The translations under genes were made by a program, and so were the position numbers. A DNA stretch of 64,000 nucleotides from Mycolicibacter sp. MU0102 (GTDB taxonomy: Bacteria > Actinomycetota > Actinomycetes > Mycobacteriales > Mycobacteriaceae), in the NCBI RefSeq assembly GCF_963378105.1, contig NZ_OY726398.1, forward strand, positions 2,418,001 through 2,482,000, in the 5' to 3' direction. Under the pieces are notes generated by a model that saw nothing but the letters and a program-made list of their open reading frames with translations, was not told the DNA's origin and ran no database searches. Position 1 is the first letter of the stretch. Each line of letters begins with the position of its first letter. Below are positions 36,273 through 46,365 of this stretch, in pieces.

Positions 36273-39200
36273 GTCGTCATAGGCGTCGGCGCTGTCCTGC
36301 TCGGCGGCTTCTGCCACCTCGGGCAGGATCGTCGCCAGGTACCCCGTCAGCGCGTCGATGGTCGGATAGTCGAACACCACTGCGGCCGGCAGAGTTTCGC
36401 CCAGGCTGTCCGAGAGTGACCGCTGCAGGGTGACGCTCATCAGCGAATCCATGCCGGACTGGAAGAATCCGGCGGTCGGGTCCAGCGCGTGGCGCGACCC
36501 CAGTCCCATGGCGGCGACGACCTGGTCGGTGACGTGGTCGCGCAACAGCTCCCCACGCTGTTCGGGTTCGGCTTCAGCCAGAACGCGGCGGAACTCGGTG
36601 GCCTGCGCGGCCTGCCCGTCGGCCGGTGCGTCGACGATCAGCAGGTCGTCGACGATGCGCAGCGCCGCCCGGGTGCGGTAGGCGGCGGCAAGCCGCGGCC
36701 AGTCCGCCGCGACGACGGTGTGCCGCACCGCACCCCGTGCACCGATCACCAGTGGCAGGGCTCCGATGGCGACATCGTCGGCCATCGGCTCCAGACCGGA
36801 GTCGACAGTCACCTGGCGTTCGATATCGGATTGGGTGTCGGTCAACGACTTCCACAAACCCCAGTTGATCGCGGTCGCCGGCAGGCCGGCCGCGCGGCGC
36901 GCATAGGCGAACGTGTCCAGGAAGGTGGTGGTGGCCGTGTAGTGCGCCAGCCAGCGCGACCCGGTGATGCCAGAGATCGACGAGAACAACACGAAGTAGC
37001 GCAGCGACTGTCGCAGCGACAGCTTGTGCAACACCGCGACCACGTCGAGCTTCGGGCGGAACATGGTGGTGACGTCGTCGTCGGTCATGTCGCGCAGGGT
37101 CACCGGGCCGCCGGCGAAGGCGGCCACATGGATGCCTTCCAGCGGCGGCAGGTCGGCGCCGAACCGATCGAACAGCGCACCCATCGCGGTCTCATCGGCG
37201 GCGTCGGCAGCCACCGTTACCAGTGTCGTTCCGGCCGAGGCCAACTCGGTCGCCAACTCGTCGAGCACTGAGCCCGGACGTCGAGACACCGCGACAATGG
37301 TCTTGGCTCCACTGGCCGCCAGTTGCCGTACCAGCTGCGGACCGATGTTGCCGGTCGCGCCGATCACCAGATGGCAACTGCCGGCGTCGAATTCGACCGG
37401 CGCAGCACCGGTGGGACGGCTGCCGAGCAGGCGCGGCACCCGACGAATACCGGCCCGGTAGACGACCTGGTCCTCGCTGTCGGCGGCGTCGGCCTCGGCC
37501 AGCAGGTATCCGGCGATCAATGCTGCGGGGACCGACTCGTCGACGTCGACGACCCTGCCCCAGATCTCGGGGTGCTCCAGGGCCAGGCTGCGTCCCAGCC
37601 CCCAGAGCACGGCGTGCGCGGGGTTGGCCCGGTCGCCCTCGCCGACAGGTTGCGCATTGCGGGTCAGCAGGACCAGCTTCGCCGGGTTGGACGTCTGTTC
37701 CGTCATCGCGGTGACCAGGCGCCGGGCCGCGTTGAACGCATCGTAGGCGGGCGCGGCGCTCAGATCCGTCGCGTCCCTCGACGGTGCGTACAGCACATGG
37801 GTGGCAGCGCCCAGGGCAGTCGTCAGTGCCGTCCGGTCGGCTTCGCCTACCGAGGCGGCCAACACCGAAGCGTCCAGTGCAGTGACGCCGCCGCCCTGCT
37901 TCGCGCCGATCTCGGCACTGAGCTCCTGGTCGCCGATCACCAACCAGGACTGCTGGGTGACGGTGTCGCCGGCCGCTGCTTCAGCAGCCGGCCATGTCAG
38001 TTCGCACCACCAGTCCTCGGGCACCGCTCCCGGGCTGCCGACAGCCCGCAGCGGCTCTGCGCCTGCCGGAGCGGCGGGGCGACGGACGGCCGCGGGCTCG
38101 ATCCAGTAGCTGCTGTGCTGCCACGGGGTGGCGGGCAGCACCGGGTGCGGCTCGGGCGGGTGCGGGGTCAGCGGGGGCTGGGTGGTGTGAGTGCGGTTGA
38201 GGTTGCTGTGGAAGCTGACCGCGTCGTCGGCCTCGCGCACCAGGGTCCCGGCCGTGTGGTGATGACCGCCGAGGGCTTCCACGGTGTCAGCAATAGCGTG
38301 AGTGAGGATCGGGTGCGCGCTGACTTCCACGAAGGTGGTGTATTCGCCGGCCGCGGCGGCGACCGCCTGGGTCAGCAACGCCGGCTGCCGAACGTTGTTC
38401 ACCCAGTAGTCGGCATCCAAGATCGGCATGCCGCCGGCCGGCATGGCGGCTTCGGTCACCGTCGAGAAGAACGGGATGGTGGCGACTTCAGGGGTCAGGT
38501 CCGCCAGTGCTGCCCGAAGCTCGGGCAGGATCGGGTCCATCAGCGCAGTGTGCGAGGCCACTTCCATGTTGACCCGCCGGGCGAACTTGTTCTGGCCGCT
38601 GACGGCCGCGATGACCGCGTCGACGGGAGCCACCGGGCCGGCCACCACGGTCTGCTTCGGCGAGAGGTAGCCCGCGACACTGACGTCCGGGTAGTCGACC
38701 AGCAGCGCCTCGACGGCTTCGGTGTCCAGGTTCAGCAGCGCCACCGCGCCCTGCCCGGCCTGCCGCGACATCAACTGCGAACGAGCCGCGATGACCCGGA
38801 ATCCGTCGGCCGGGCTCAGCGCGCCGGCCACCACCGCGGCGGTGACCTCGCCCATCGAGTGGCCGATGACGGCGTCGGGGTGGACCCCGTAGGAGCGCCA
38901 CAGCTCGGTCAGCGCCAGCTGAAGCCCCATCAGGACAGGCTGTACCTGCGCATCGCCGCTGACCGGTTCACCGGCGGAGATCACCTGCCACAGCGAGAAC
39001 CCGACGTGTTCGACGAACGCCGGTTCCAGCACCGCCAACGCCCGAGCGAACGCTGGCTCATCGGTGAGCAGCGCACGGCCCATGCCGATCCAGTGCGAGC
39101 CCTGCCCGGAGTACACGAAGACGGTGCCGGGGCCGCATGGGCCGTCGTGCGGACCGATGACTCCGCAGTTCTGTCCATCCGCCGAGGTGCCAGCCGCCAG

Positions 39201-41015
39201 TGCCCGCAAGCCGCTGACCGCCGCGTCCCGGTCGCGGGCGCAGACCGTGCCGAACAACGGTTGGCGAGCACGGTGGTGATTGAGGGTGTGCGCGACGTCG
39301 GGCAGTTCCACGCCGGCGCCGTCGCCTTCCAGCCAATCGGCCAGGTCGCTGGCGGTAGCAGCGATCCGTTCCGGGGTCCGCGCGGAGATCACCAGGGTGG
39401 TCACTGCCGGATCTACGTCGCGCGCCGTGACCTTGGCGGGGGGCGCCTGCTCGATGACCACGTGAGCGTTGGTGCCACCGAAGCCGAAGGAGGAGATCCC
39501 CGCTCGCCGCGGGTGATCCGACGAGGGCCAGTCCTGGTGTTCGGCAACGACCTTCAAACGCAGCTGCTCGAACGTGATGTGCGGGTTCGGGGTGTTGAAA
39601 TGCAGGTTCTTCGGAATCCGCCCACGTTGCACGGCCAGCACCGTCTTGATGAAGCCGACCATCCCGGCGGCCGCCTCGAGATGACCGAGGTTCGACTTGG
39701 CAGCGCCGAGCAACAGCGGCGCCTGAGCGGAACGGCCCCGGCCCAGCACCGTGCCCAGTGCTTTGGCCTCGATCGGGTCACCCAACAGGGTTCCGGTTCC
39801 GTGGGTTTCGACGTAGTCGACTTCCTGCGGGGCGATGCCGGCGTCGGCGTAGGCCGACCGCAGGACCGCCATTTGGGCGGCCGGGTTCGGCGCCAGCAGG
39901 CCGTTGGAGTGGCCGTCCTGGTTGATCGCCGACCCGCGCACCACCGCCAGCACCCGGTCGCCATCTTGGCGGGCGTCGGACAGCCGCTTGAGCACCACGA
40001 CACCGCAGCCCTCACCACGAACGAATCCGTCGGCGTCGGCGTCGAACGCATGACACGCGCCGGTCGTCGACAATGCCCCGCTCTGGTCGAAGCCGCGGAA
40101 CACCGCCGGTGACATCAGCAGATTCACGCCGCCGGCGATCGCGGTGTCGCACTCCCCGGTCCGCAGACTCCGGCAAGCCAGGTGTAGGGCTACCAGCGAA
40201 GACGAGCACGCGGTGTCCACCGTCACCGACGGGCCGCGCAGGTCCAAGAAATACGACAGCCGGTTGGCGATGATGCTCAGTGCGCCACCGGCGTTGCTCC
40301 AGGCGTCCACGCCTGCCAGGTCGGCCGACGCGTGGCAGCCGTACTCGGTGATGCTGGCCCCGACATAAACGCCGGTCTGCGATCGGCGCAACGAGGTCGC
40401 CGGGATTCCGGCGTGCTCCAAGGCTTCCCATGCCACTTCGAGCAGGAGCCGTTGCTGCGGGTCCATCTTGACCGCTTCGCGGCTGGAGATGTCGAAGAAG
40501 TCGGCGTCGAATGCGGCGATATCGCGCAGGAATGAACCCCAGCGGGTGGTGCGGGCGATCGCGTTGCCGGTCTCGGCTGAACCGTCGTCGAACGGCGCCC
40601 AGCGGTCGGCGGGCACCTCGGTGACCGCGTTCCCGCCGTCGAGCAGGAACTGCCACAGCGCGTCCGGTGAGTCGATGTCACCGGGGAACCGGCAACCCAG
40701 ACCGATCACCGCGATGGGTTCATCGGTGCCAAAGCGGCCGGGCTCGGGTGTCGACTCTTCGTCCGCGGAGTCGGGCTCGATGAGGAACCGAGCCAACTCT
40801 GCGACCGACGGGTGCTGCCAGAGTTCTACCGGTGAGACCTTGCGGCCGAGCAGTTCGGACAGCTCGCCGCAGAGCACCACGGCATCGCGGGAACCGACGC
40901 CCAGATCGTTGAGCGACGCGTTGAAATCGATGTCCTCGAGACTGCAACCGATGTTGGTGACCAGATAGTCGGCCAGCCAGTGGCGCAGCGCTTCTTCGTC
41001 AAATGCTGCAGTCAT
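36225..41015 (-). CDS. PKS2: PpsA-like loading/extension module (ACP-KS-AT-KR-ACP)
   Basis: 1596 aa. An N-terminal ACP (about 5-80; LNDLGVGSRDAVVLC, phosphopantetheine Ser42) precedes the KS (about 98-525; VDTACSSSLVALH, ETHGTGTLLGDP, AKSNLGHLEA), AT (about 620-920; GHSMGEVTAAV, NMEVASHTALMDPIL), KR (about 1210-1390; GATGNIG, LFSSISGITGS, HYTATTTFLD) and a C-terminal ACP (Ser1524, SGMDSLMSV). There is no DH or ER. This is the PpsA layout: the first ACP accepts a fatty acyl group from an FAAL. The KR has a divergent glycine motif and Thr for the Asn after Tyr. The C-terminal tail MSDDELLAQLSERLS is repeated as a separate mini-ORF ahead of PKS1. It is the second PKS gene, so gene order and reaction order need not match. 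Confidence 0.95.
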   Translation of the reverse strand: MTAAFDEEALRHWLADYLVTNIGCSLEDIDFNASLNDLGVGSRDAVVLCGELSELLGRKVSPVELWQHPSVAELARFLIEPDSADEESTPEPGRFGTDEPIAVIGLGCRFPGDIDSPDALWQFLLDGGNAVTEVPADRWAPFDDGSAETGNAIARTTRWGSFLRDIAAFDADFFDISSREAVKMDPQQRLLLEVAWEALEHAGIPATSLRRSQTGVYVGASITEYGCHASADLAGVDAWSNAGGALSIIANRLSYFLDLRGPSVTVDTACSSSLVALHLACRSLRTGECDTAIAGGVNLLMSPAVFRGFDQSGALSTTGACHAFDADADGFVRGEGCGVVVLKRLSDARQDGDRVLAVVRGSAINQDGHSNGLLAPNPAAQMAVLRSAYADAGIAPQEVDYVETHGTGTLLGDPIEAKALGTVLGRGRSAQAPLLLGAAKSNLGHLEAAAGMVGFIKTVLAVQRGRIPKNLHFNTPNPHITFEQLRLKVVAEHQDWPSSDHPRRAGISSFGFGGTNAHVVIEQAPPAKVTARDVDPAVTTLVISARTPERIAATASDLADWLEGDGAGVELPDVAHTLNHHRARQPLFGTVCARDRDAAVSGLRALAAGTSADGQNCGVIGPHDGPCGPGTVFVYSGQGSHWIGMGRALLTDEPAFARALAVLEPAFVEHVGFSLWQVISAGEPVSGDAQVQPVLMGLQLALTELWRSYGVHPDAVIGHSMGEVTAAVVAGALSPADGFRVIAARSQLMSRQAGQGAVALLNLDTEAVEALLVDYPDVSVAGYLSPKQTVVAGPVAPVDAVIAAVSGQNKFARRVNMEVASHTALMDPILPELRAALADLTPEVATIPFFSTVTEAAMPAGGMPILDADYWVNNVRQPALLTQAVAAAAGEYTTFVEVSAHPILTHAIADTVEALGGHHHTAGTLVREADDAVSFHSNLNRTHTTQPPLTPHPPEPHPVLPATPWQHSSYWIEPAAVRRPAAPAGAEPLRAVGSPGAVPEDWWCELTWPAAEAAAGDTVTQQSWLVIGDQELSAEIGAKQGGGVTALDASVLAASVGEADRTALTTALGAATHVLYAPSRDATDLSAAPAYDAFNAARRLVTAMTEQTSNPAKLVLLTRNAQPVGEGDRANPAHAVLWGLGRSLALEHPEIWGRVVDVDESVPAALIAGYLLAEADAADSEDQVVYRAGIRRVPRLLGSRPTGAAPVEFDAGSCHLVIGATGNIGPQLVRQLAASGAKTIVAVSRRPGSVLDELATELASAGTTLVTVAADAADETAMGALFDRFGADLPPLEGIHVAAFAGGPVTLRDMTDDDVTTMFRPKLDVVAVLHKLSLRQSLRYFVLFSSISGITGSRWLAHYTATTTFLDTFAYARRAAGLPATAINWGLWKSLTDTQSDIERQVTVDSGLEPMADDVAIGALPLVIGARGAVRHTVVAADWPRLAAAYRTRAALRIVDDLLIVDAPADGQAAQATEFRRVLAEAEPEQRGELLRDHVTDQVVAAMGLGSRHALDPTAGFFQSGMDSLMSVTLQRSLSDSLGETLPAAVVFDYPTIDALTGYLATILPEVAEAAEQDSADAYDDMSDDELLAQLSERLS

Positions 41016-41034
41016 GCGGGGAACTCAATTCCCA

Positions 41035-44000
41035 CTAGATCCCGTCCCATCCGGCCGGAGCCGATTCCACGCTGTCGAACAGCTCGTTCAAAACACTGTC
41101 GGCCGACTCCGGCAGCTCACCGCCTGCGGCTGCCGCGTCACCGCCGGCCTCTTCCTGCGGCAACAGCTTGCCGGTCAGGTGCGCCGCCAGTGCCGCAGTC
41201 GTCGGGTGATTCCACAGCATGGTGGCCGACAGTTCCATACCGACCAGCTGTTCGATGTCACGGCGCACCGCCATCGCCATCACGGAGTTCAAACCGAGTT
41301 CGGCGAACGGCCGGTCCAGCTGTAGCTCAGCCTCCGACATGCGAAGCTCGCGCGCCAGAATGCTGCGCAACCCGATTTCCAGCTCGCTCAGTATCTCATC
41401 GGCGGGCAGCTGCGCCCAGTCGCGGACCGGCTCGGCGGGACCGGAAGCGGACTCCCCGGGCTTTCCTTCCCTGGGCAGCGGCACCATCACGGCCTGCGCG
41501 ACGTCGTAGTGCTCCACGTGGTCCCAGGCGGCGAAGGCTTCCGCCGGGGTGATGGGCCGCGAGCCCATCCGCTCCAGCTCGTGCAGCACGACATGTGCCT
41601 CGGCCCCGAACCCCAGGCCCTTCCACGCCACCCAGTCGAGGCTGACGCTGTGGCAGCCCAGCTTGTGGCGGGCACGGGCCAGACCGTCCAGGTAGGCGTT
41701 GGCGCTCGCGTAGGCACCCTGACCAGGAACACCGAACACTGCGCCGGCGGCTGCGGTCATGAAGAAGAAGTCCAGGCTGGCAGGCGGGAAGAGCTCGTTG
41801 AGCACCTGGGCGCCCGCGACCTTGGGCCACATGGTGTCACGCAGCCGCTCGGGTTCTACCTCGGTGAGCAGTTGCCCCTCGGTGATACCGGCGGCGTGGA
41901 TGATGCCGCGGATCGGCGGGGCACCGGCGGCGTCGCGGCGGGCCAACAAGTCGGTCACCGCAACCCGGGATCCGACGTCGAGACCGACCACGTCAACAGT
42001 GACACCGCGCCGCTCCAACGCCCGGACCGCGGAGATCTTGTTCCGCACGCCCTCCTCGATCTCCTCGGAGTCCCAATCGCGCCGGGGCGGCAGGGCGCTG
42101 CGGCCGGCCAACACCAGGCGCCGGGCACCGCGGTCGGCCAGCCATCCGGCCATCAGCAGGCCGAGCGCTCCCATACCGCCGGTGATGAGGTAGGCGCCAT
42201 CGGGCTGGCAGACCATCGGCTCGCGCTGCTGCGGACCGGAGATCGGCGTGAACGCCGGCGTCAGGAACTGGTCCTCACGCCACACCAGAATGGACTTGGC
42301 CGGCGTGCGCAGGATGCTCGACAGCGCTGCAGCGGCCGCATCGCCGGTGTCAGCGGACCCTTCACTGGGCAGGTCCACCAGCCCACCGCACAGCTGCGGC
42401 TGCTCTGCCCGGATCACGCCCGCCATTCCCCACAGGCAGCTTTGGCGCACCGCAGCGGCGGAGGCGGCCTCGTGGACGCCGTGGGTGACGATCCACAGGG
42501 CCGGCGGGTGGGTGTCGCGGTCGGCCAGGGTGGCCACCAGATCGGCTACCTCACCGGCCAGGCGGGCCGCGCAGTCCAGGTCGGATTCGTCGGCGGGGCC
42601 CGGGTCGGCGACGTAGACAACGTTCTGAGCCTCGGTGATCCCGACGCTGGGGTGACCAACTGCGCTCAGGGTGTCGCGCAGCCGGTCGGCGGCGACACCG
42701 CCACCGACCACCGCCAGGGTTCCCGGCTGACTCGGGGTCTGCAGTTCGGCGTCCCAGGGTTGCCAGTCGATCGCGTGGGCGATCGAGCTCGGGTCGTCCG
42801 AGGTGGCCACGTTCAGCACCGTGTAGCGCAGCCCGCGGATGTCGACACACCGGCCGCCGTCGGCGGTGGTCACGGCGATGTCGACGATGAGTTCGCCCTC
42901 ACCGCCGTCGCGCCGGTGCACTGTGACTCCGGCCCGACCGTCGGCCGGTGCGTCGCCGAAGCGGACCTCATCGACCGACGCCGGCACCATCAGCTCGGGG
43001 TTGGTGTTGTCGACCAGGCGGGCGACATGCAGAGCGGCGTCGAGCAGCGCTGCCGTGCCGGACTGTGCGGACGCGACGTCGGCACGCAATTGGGTCGCGG
43101 TGACCCGACCGGAGGTCAGCGACCACTCGAAGGGACGCCCCTCGCTGCCCCAGGTGAGCCACAGCGCGGTCACCGCGTCGTCATCGAAGGGGGTTCCGCT
43201 GTGGCCGTTGGTGAGGCTGGAATCAACAGCGAGCCCGACAGATTCGTTGCGCGGCGTGATGCGGGCGCTGAGGTGTTTGACCCACCGGGCGGCCGGGTCG
43301 TCGGAAACCGCCTTCGACGAAACTGTCACTGATTCGCCGTCGGCGACCACCTGGATGGTCCGCGGCCGGTCGACGAGAATCGGGTGCTCGAACCGGATCT
43401 CGCTGACCGCTGAGTCTCCGCTGACTTCGAACGCTGCGTCCGACAGGGTTTGCAGCAGCACCGATGCCGGGACCAGCTCCACCCCGTTGTTGCGGTGACT
43501 GCCGGGATACGGCTTGGTCTCCGGCGACAGCCGGGCTTGCCACAGGTGGACGGTCGGCGTACTGCCGATCTTGATGTGGGTGCCCAGCAGCAGGCCCGGC
43601 CGTGGTGCGGATTCGGCTGCGGTGATGGAGCTTTCGACCACAAGCCAGTGATGGGTGTGCCGCCACGGTGTGGTCGGCAGCACCGGGTAAGACCCCGATG
43701 GGTGCGGCAGTTCGCGCGGGCTCACCGGGTGGGCGCTGTTGAGATGCTGATGGAAGGCGACGGTGTCATCGCCGTCGCGCACCAGCGTGGCAACGCTGCA
43801 GTGCGGCACCGCGTCCAGGATCTCGTCGATGGTGTGGGTAAGGATCGGGTGCGGGCTGATCTCGATGAACGTGCCGTATTTGTCCCCGGCGGCAGCGACC
43901 GCCTGATTCACCCGGGCCGGTTGGCGCACATTGTCTGCCCAGTAGCGGGCGTCGAGCACCGGAGTGGGCCCGAGCGGATCGACCACAGTGGACAGGAACG

Positions 44001-46365
44001 GGATCTGTGGCATTTGGGGGGTGATGTCGGCCAGTTCGGCACGCAGTTCATCCAGGATCGGATCCATGAACGCGGTATGGGAAGCCACTTCCATATTCAC
44101 CCGCCGCGCAAACCGCTCCGCAGCAGCCACCGCAGCAATCACCGCATCCACATCCGCCGGCGCACCGGCCACCACCGTCTGCCGCGGCGACAAATACCCC
44201 GCCACCTCAACACCGGGATAACCCGCCAACAACTCGTGAGCCGAGGCGGCATCGAGCTCCAACAACGCCACCGCACCCTGACCGGCCTGCCGCGACATCA
44301 AAGCCGACCGCACCCCGATCACCTTCAAACCCTGCTCCGGCGTCAGCGCCCCGGCCACCACCGCCGCAGACACCTCCCCCATCGAATGCCCAATCACCGC
44401 ATCCGGCACAACCCCATAGGAACGCCACAACGCAGCCAACGCCAACTGCAACCCCATGATCACCGGCTGCACCTGCGCATCACCAGAAATCTCAACGCCG
44501 TCGGCAATCACCTCACGAAGCGAAAAACCCACCTGCCGGACAAAAACCGGCTCCAACTCAGCAACAGCGGCAGCAAACACCGGCTCATCGGCCAACAACC
44601 GACGACCCATCCCCACCCAATGCGAACCCTGACCCGAAAACACAAACACAGTGCCGGGTCCGGGCAGCACTGCAGCCGGTTCCACCACACCCGGTGCGGA
44701 TTCACCGGCGGCCAGTGCAGCAAGCGCGGTAACGGCCTGCTCGTGATCGCGGGCAGCGATGGTGGCGAATTTCTGGTGGCGAGTGCGGTGATGGTTGAGC
44801 GCATGTGCGATGTCCGGCAGCGCGATCTCGGCGCCGTCGGTGGCCATCCATTGTGCGAGTACTCCAGCGGTGGCCGCGATACGCGCCGGCGACTTCCCCG
44901 ACACCACCAACGTGCTCACCGGCACCGCCGGAGCCGCCGCGACAACCTCAACATCCGGCGCCTGCTCGACGATCACATGCGCATTCGTGCCCGACACCCC
45001 AAACGAGGACACCCCCGCCCGACGCGCACGCGACACCACCGGCCAATCCATACCCTGACCAGCAATCGCAAACTTCGACGCGCCCGCGCCGGCGTTCGGC
45101 GTCAACTCCGAGAAATTCAAATGCCGCGGAATGAAACCCTGCTGCACCGACAACACCGTCTTGATAAAGCCCGCGACGCCTGAGGCGGATTCAAGGTGAC
45201 CAAGGTTGGTTTTGACCGATCCCAGCACCAACGGCGCCGAAGAACCCCGCTCACCAAACACCGCCGACAAGGCATCCAACTCAATCGGATCACCCAACGC
45301 CGTACCGGTGCCATGCGCCTCGACATAATCGATATCGCCCGGCTCCAACCGCGCCGACGCCAACGCCGCCCGCACCACCTTCTGCTGCGCCGGACCCGAC
45401 GGCACCGTCTGACCCGACGACGGCCCATCCTGATTCACCGCCGAACCCCGCACCACCGCCAAGATCCGGTCACCATCACGCTGGGCATCCGAGAGCCGCT
45501 TGAGCACCACCACCCCAGCGCCTTCCGAGCGGACGTAGCCGTCGGCGGCCGCATCAAAGGTCTTGCACTGACCATCCGGGGCCAACATCCCCCACCGCGA
45601 CGTCGCAATGCTGTTCTGCGGGGTCAAGATCAAGTTCACCCCGGCCGCCAACGCCTGATCCGACTCCCGACGCCGCAAACTCGCACACGCCAAATGAATC
45701 GTCACCAACGACGACGAACACGCCGTATCCACCATCATCGCCGGACCATGCACACCCAAGAAATACGACAACCGACCCGCCGCGAAATTGGCCGCGTTGC
45801 CGAAGGGAACGTACGGGTCGACTTCTTGTGGTCGGATCTGGCTCATGATGTCCAGCGCGTAATCATTGGTGGTCATACCGACGAAGATGCCGGTCTGGGT
45901 GCCCCGGATCGTCTCTTTGGTGATCCCGGCGTGCTCCAACGCCTCCCAGGCCACCTCCATCAGCAACCGCTGCTGAGGATCCATCGCATCGGCCTCACGC
46001 GGCGATATGCCAAAAAACTCCGCGTCAAACTCCGCCGGCTGCCACGATGTCAAAAACCCGCCATCATGAGAACAAATCGTTCCCGGCACCGAATGATCCG
46101 AGGAATAGAACGCATCAGCATCCCAGCGATCCGCCGGAACCCGAACAATCCCCGAACCCTCATCACACAACAACCGCCACAACGCGGCCGGACCATCCAC
46201 CCCACCAGGCAAACGACAGCCCAAACCCACCACCGCGATCGGCTCAGTATCGCCGGCCTCAGCAACCGCCAACCGCGCCGTCAAATCATCAATCTTGCGC
46301 AGCGCCTCAGCAACAATCGCCCGACGATCCGGCCCCCCGACCGGCGCAGCACTCTTCTCGCTCAA
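41035..46365 (-). CDS. PKS1: modular polyketide synthase (KS-AT-DH-KR*-ACP)
   Basis: 1776 aa from TTG 46365, with GGGGAGG upstream. N-terminal docking helix (14-32); KS 41-470 (Cys216, His351, His390); AT about 572-870 (GHSMGEVSAAV, Ser661; EVASHTAFMDPIL); DH about 925-1190 with HRNNGVELVP (His957, Pro966) and LLDAALH (Asp1109); KR about 1390-1585 with TGGMGALG, Lys1515 and AYASAN (Tyr1552), but FMTAAAG places Ala1539 where the catalytic Ser sits; ACP LGLNSVMAM (Ser1694); docking tail VLNELFDSVESA. The DH would have no substrate unless the KR works despite Ala, so the reductive outcome is uncertain. The first 789 residues nearly duplicate PKS3, after which the proteins diverge. Confidence 0.95.
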   Translation of the reverse strand: MSEKSAAPVGGPDRRAIVAEALRKIDDLTARLAVAEAGDTEPIAVVGLGCRLPGGVDGPAALWRLLCDEGSGIVRVPADRWDADAFYSSDHSVPGTICSHDGGFLTSWQPAEFDAEFFGISPREADAMDPQQRLLMEVAWEALEHAGITKETIRGTQTGIFVGMTTNDYALDIMSQIRPQEVDPYVPFGNAANFAAGRLSYFLGVHGPAMMVDTACSSSLVTIHLACASLRRRESDQALAAGVNLILTPQNSIATSRWGMLAPDGQCKTFDAAADGYVRSEGAGVVVLKRLSDAQRDGDRILAVVRGSAVNQDGPSSGQTVPSGPAQQKVVRAALASARLEPGDIDYVEAHGTGTALGDPIELDALSAVFGERGSSAPLVLGSVKTNLGHLESASGVAGFIKTVLSVQQGFIPRHLNFSELTPNAGAGASKFAIAGQGMDWPVVSRARRAGVSSFGVSGTNAHVIVEQAPDVEVVAAAPAVPVSTLVVSGKSPARIAATAGVLAQWMATDGAEIALPDIAHALNHHRTRHQKFATIAARDHEQAVTALAALAAGESAPGVVEPAAVLPGPGTVFVFSGQGSHWVGMGRRLLADEPVFAAAVAELEPVFVRQVGFSLREVIADGVEISGDAQVQPVIMGLQLALAALWRSYGVVPDAVIGHSMGEVSAAVVAGALTPEQGLKVIGVRSALMSRQAGQGAVALLELDAASAHELLAGYPGVEVAGYLSPRQTVVAGAPADVDAVIAAVAAAERFARRVNMEVASHTAFMDPILDELRAELADITPQMPQIPFLSTVVDPLGPTPVLDARYWADNVRQPARVNQAVAAAGDKYGTFIEISPHPILTHTIDEILDAVPHCSVATLVRDGDDTVAFHQHLNSAHPVSPRELPHPSGSYPVLPTTPWRHTHHWLVVESSITAAESAPRPGLLLGTHIKIGSTPTVHLWQARLSPETKPYPGSHRNNGVELVPASVLLQTLSDAAFEVSGDSAVSEIRFEHPILVDRPRTIQVVADGESVTVSSKAVSDDPAARWVKHLSARITPRNESVGLAVDSSLTNGHSGTPFDDDAVTALWLTWGSEGRPFEWSLTSGRVTATQLRADVASAQSGTAALLDAALHVARLVDNTNPELMVPASVDEVRFGDAPADGRAGVTVHRRDGGEGELIVDIAVTTADGGRCVDIRGLRYTVLNVATSDDPSSIAHAIDWQPWDAELQTPSQPGTLAVVGGGVAADRLRDTLSAVGHPSVGITEAQNVVYVADPGPADESDLDCAARLAGEVADLVATLADRDTHPPALWIVTHGVHEAASAAAVRQSCLWGMAGVIRAEQPQLCGGLVDLPSEGSADTGDAAAAALSSILRTPAKSILVWREDQFLTPAFTPISGPQQREPMVCQPDGAYLITGGMGALGLLMAGWLADRGARRLVLAGRSALPPRRDWDSEEIEEGVRNKISAVRALERRGVTVDVVGLDVGSRVAVTDLLARRDAAGAPPIRGIIHAAGITEGQLLTEVEPERLRDTMWPKVAGAQVLNELFPPASLDFFFMTAAAGAVFGVPGQGAYASANAYLDGLARARHKLGCHSVSLDWVAWKGLGFGAEAHVVLHELERMGSRPITPAEAFAAWDHVEHYDVAQAVMVPLPREGKPGESASGPAEPVRDWAQLPADEILSELEIGLRSILARELRMSEAELQLDRPFAELGLNSVMAMAVRRDIEQLVGMELSATMLWNHPTTAALAAHLTGKLLPQEEAGGDAAAAGGELPESADSVLNELFDSVESAPAGWDGI

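Noticed and set aside
20922..46365. Assigning malonyl versus methylmalonyl for PKS1-4 from the VASH motif
   Set aside because: VASH-type motifs occur in both malonyl- and methylmalonyl-using mycobacterial PKSs as far as I can recall, so the motif alone does not decide. Only the HAFH of PKS5 is distinctive, and PpsE with HAFH is relaxed.
41035..46365. YVRSEGAG in the PKS1 KS (Ser where PKS3 has Gly) as an inactivating change
   Set aside because: Ser at this position is common in active ketosynthases; catalytic Cys and both His are intact.
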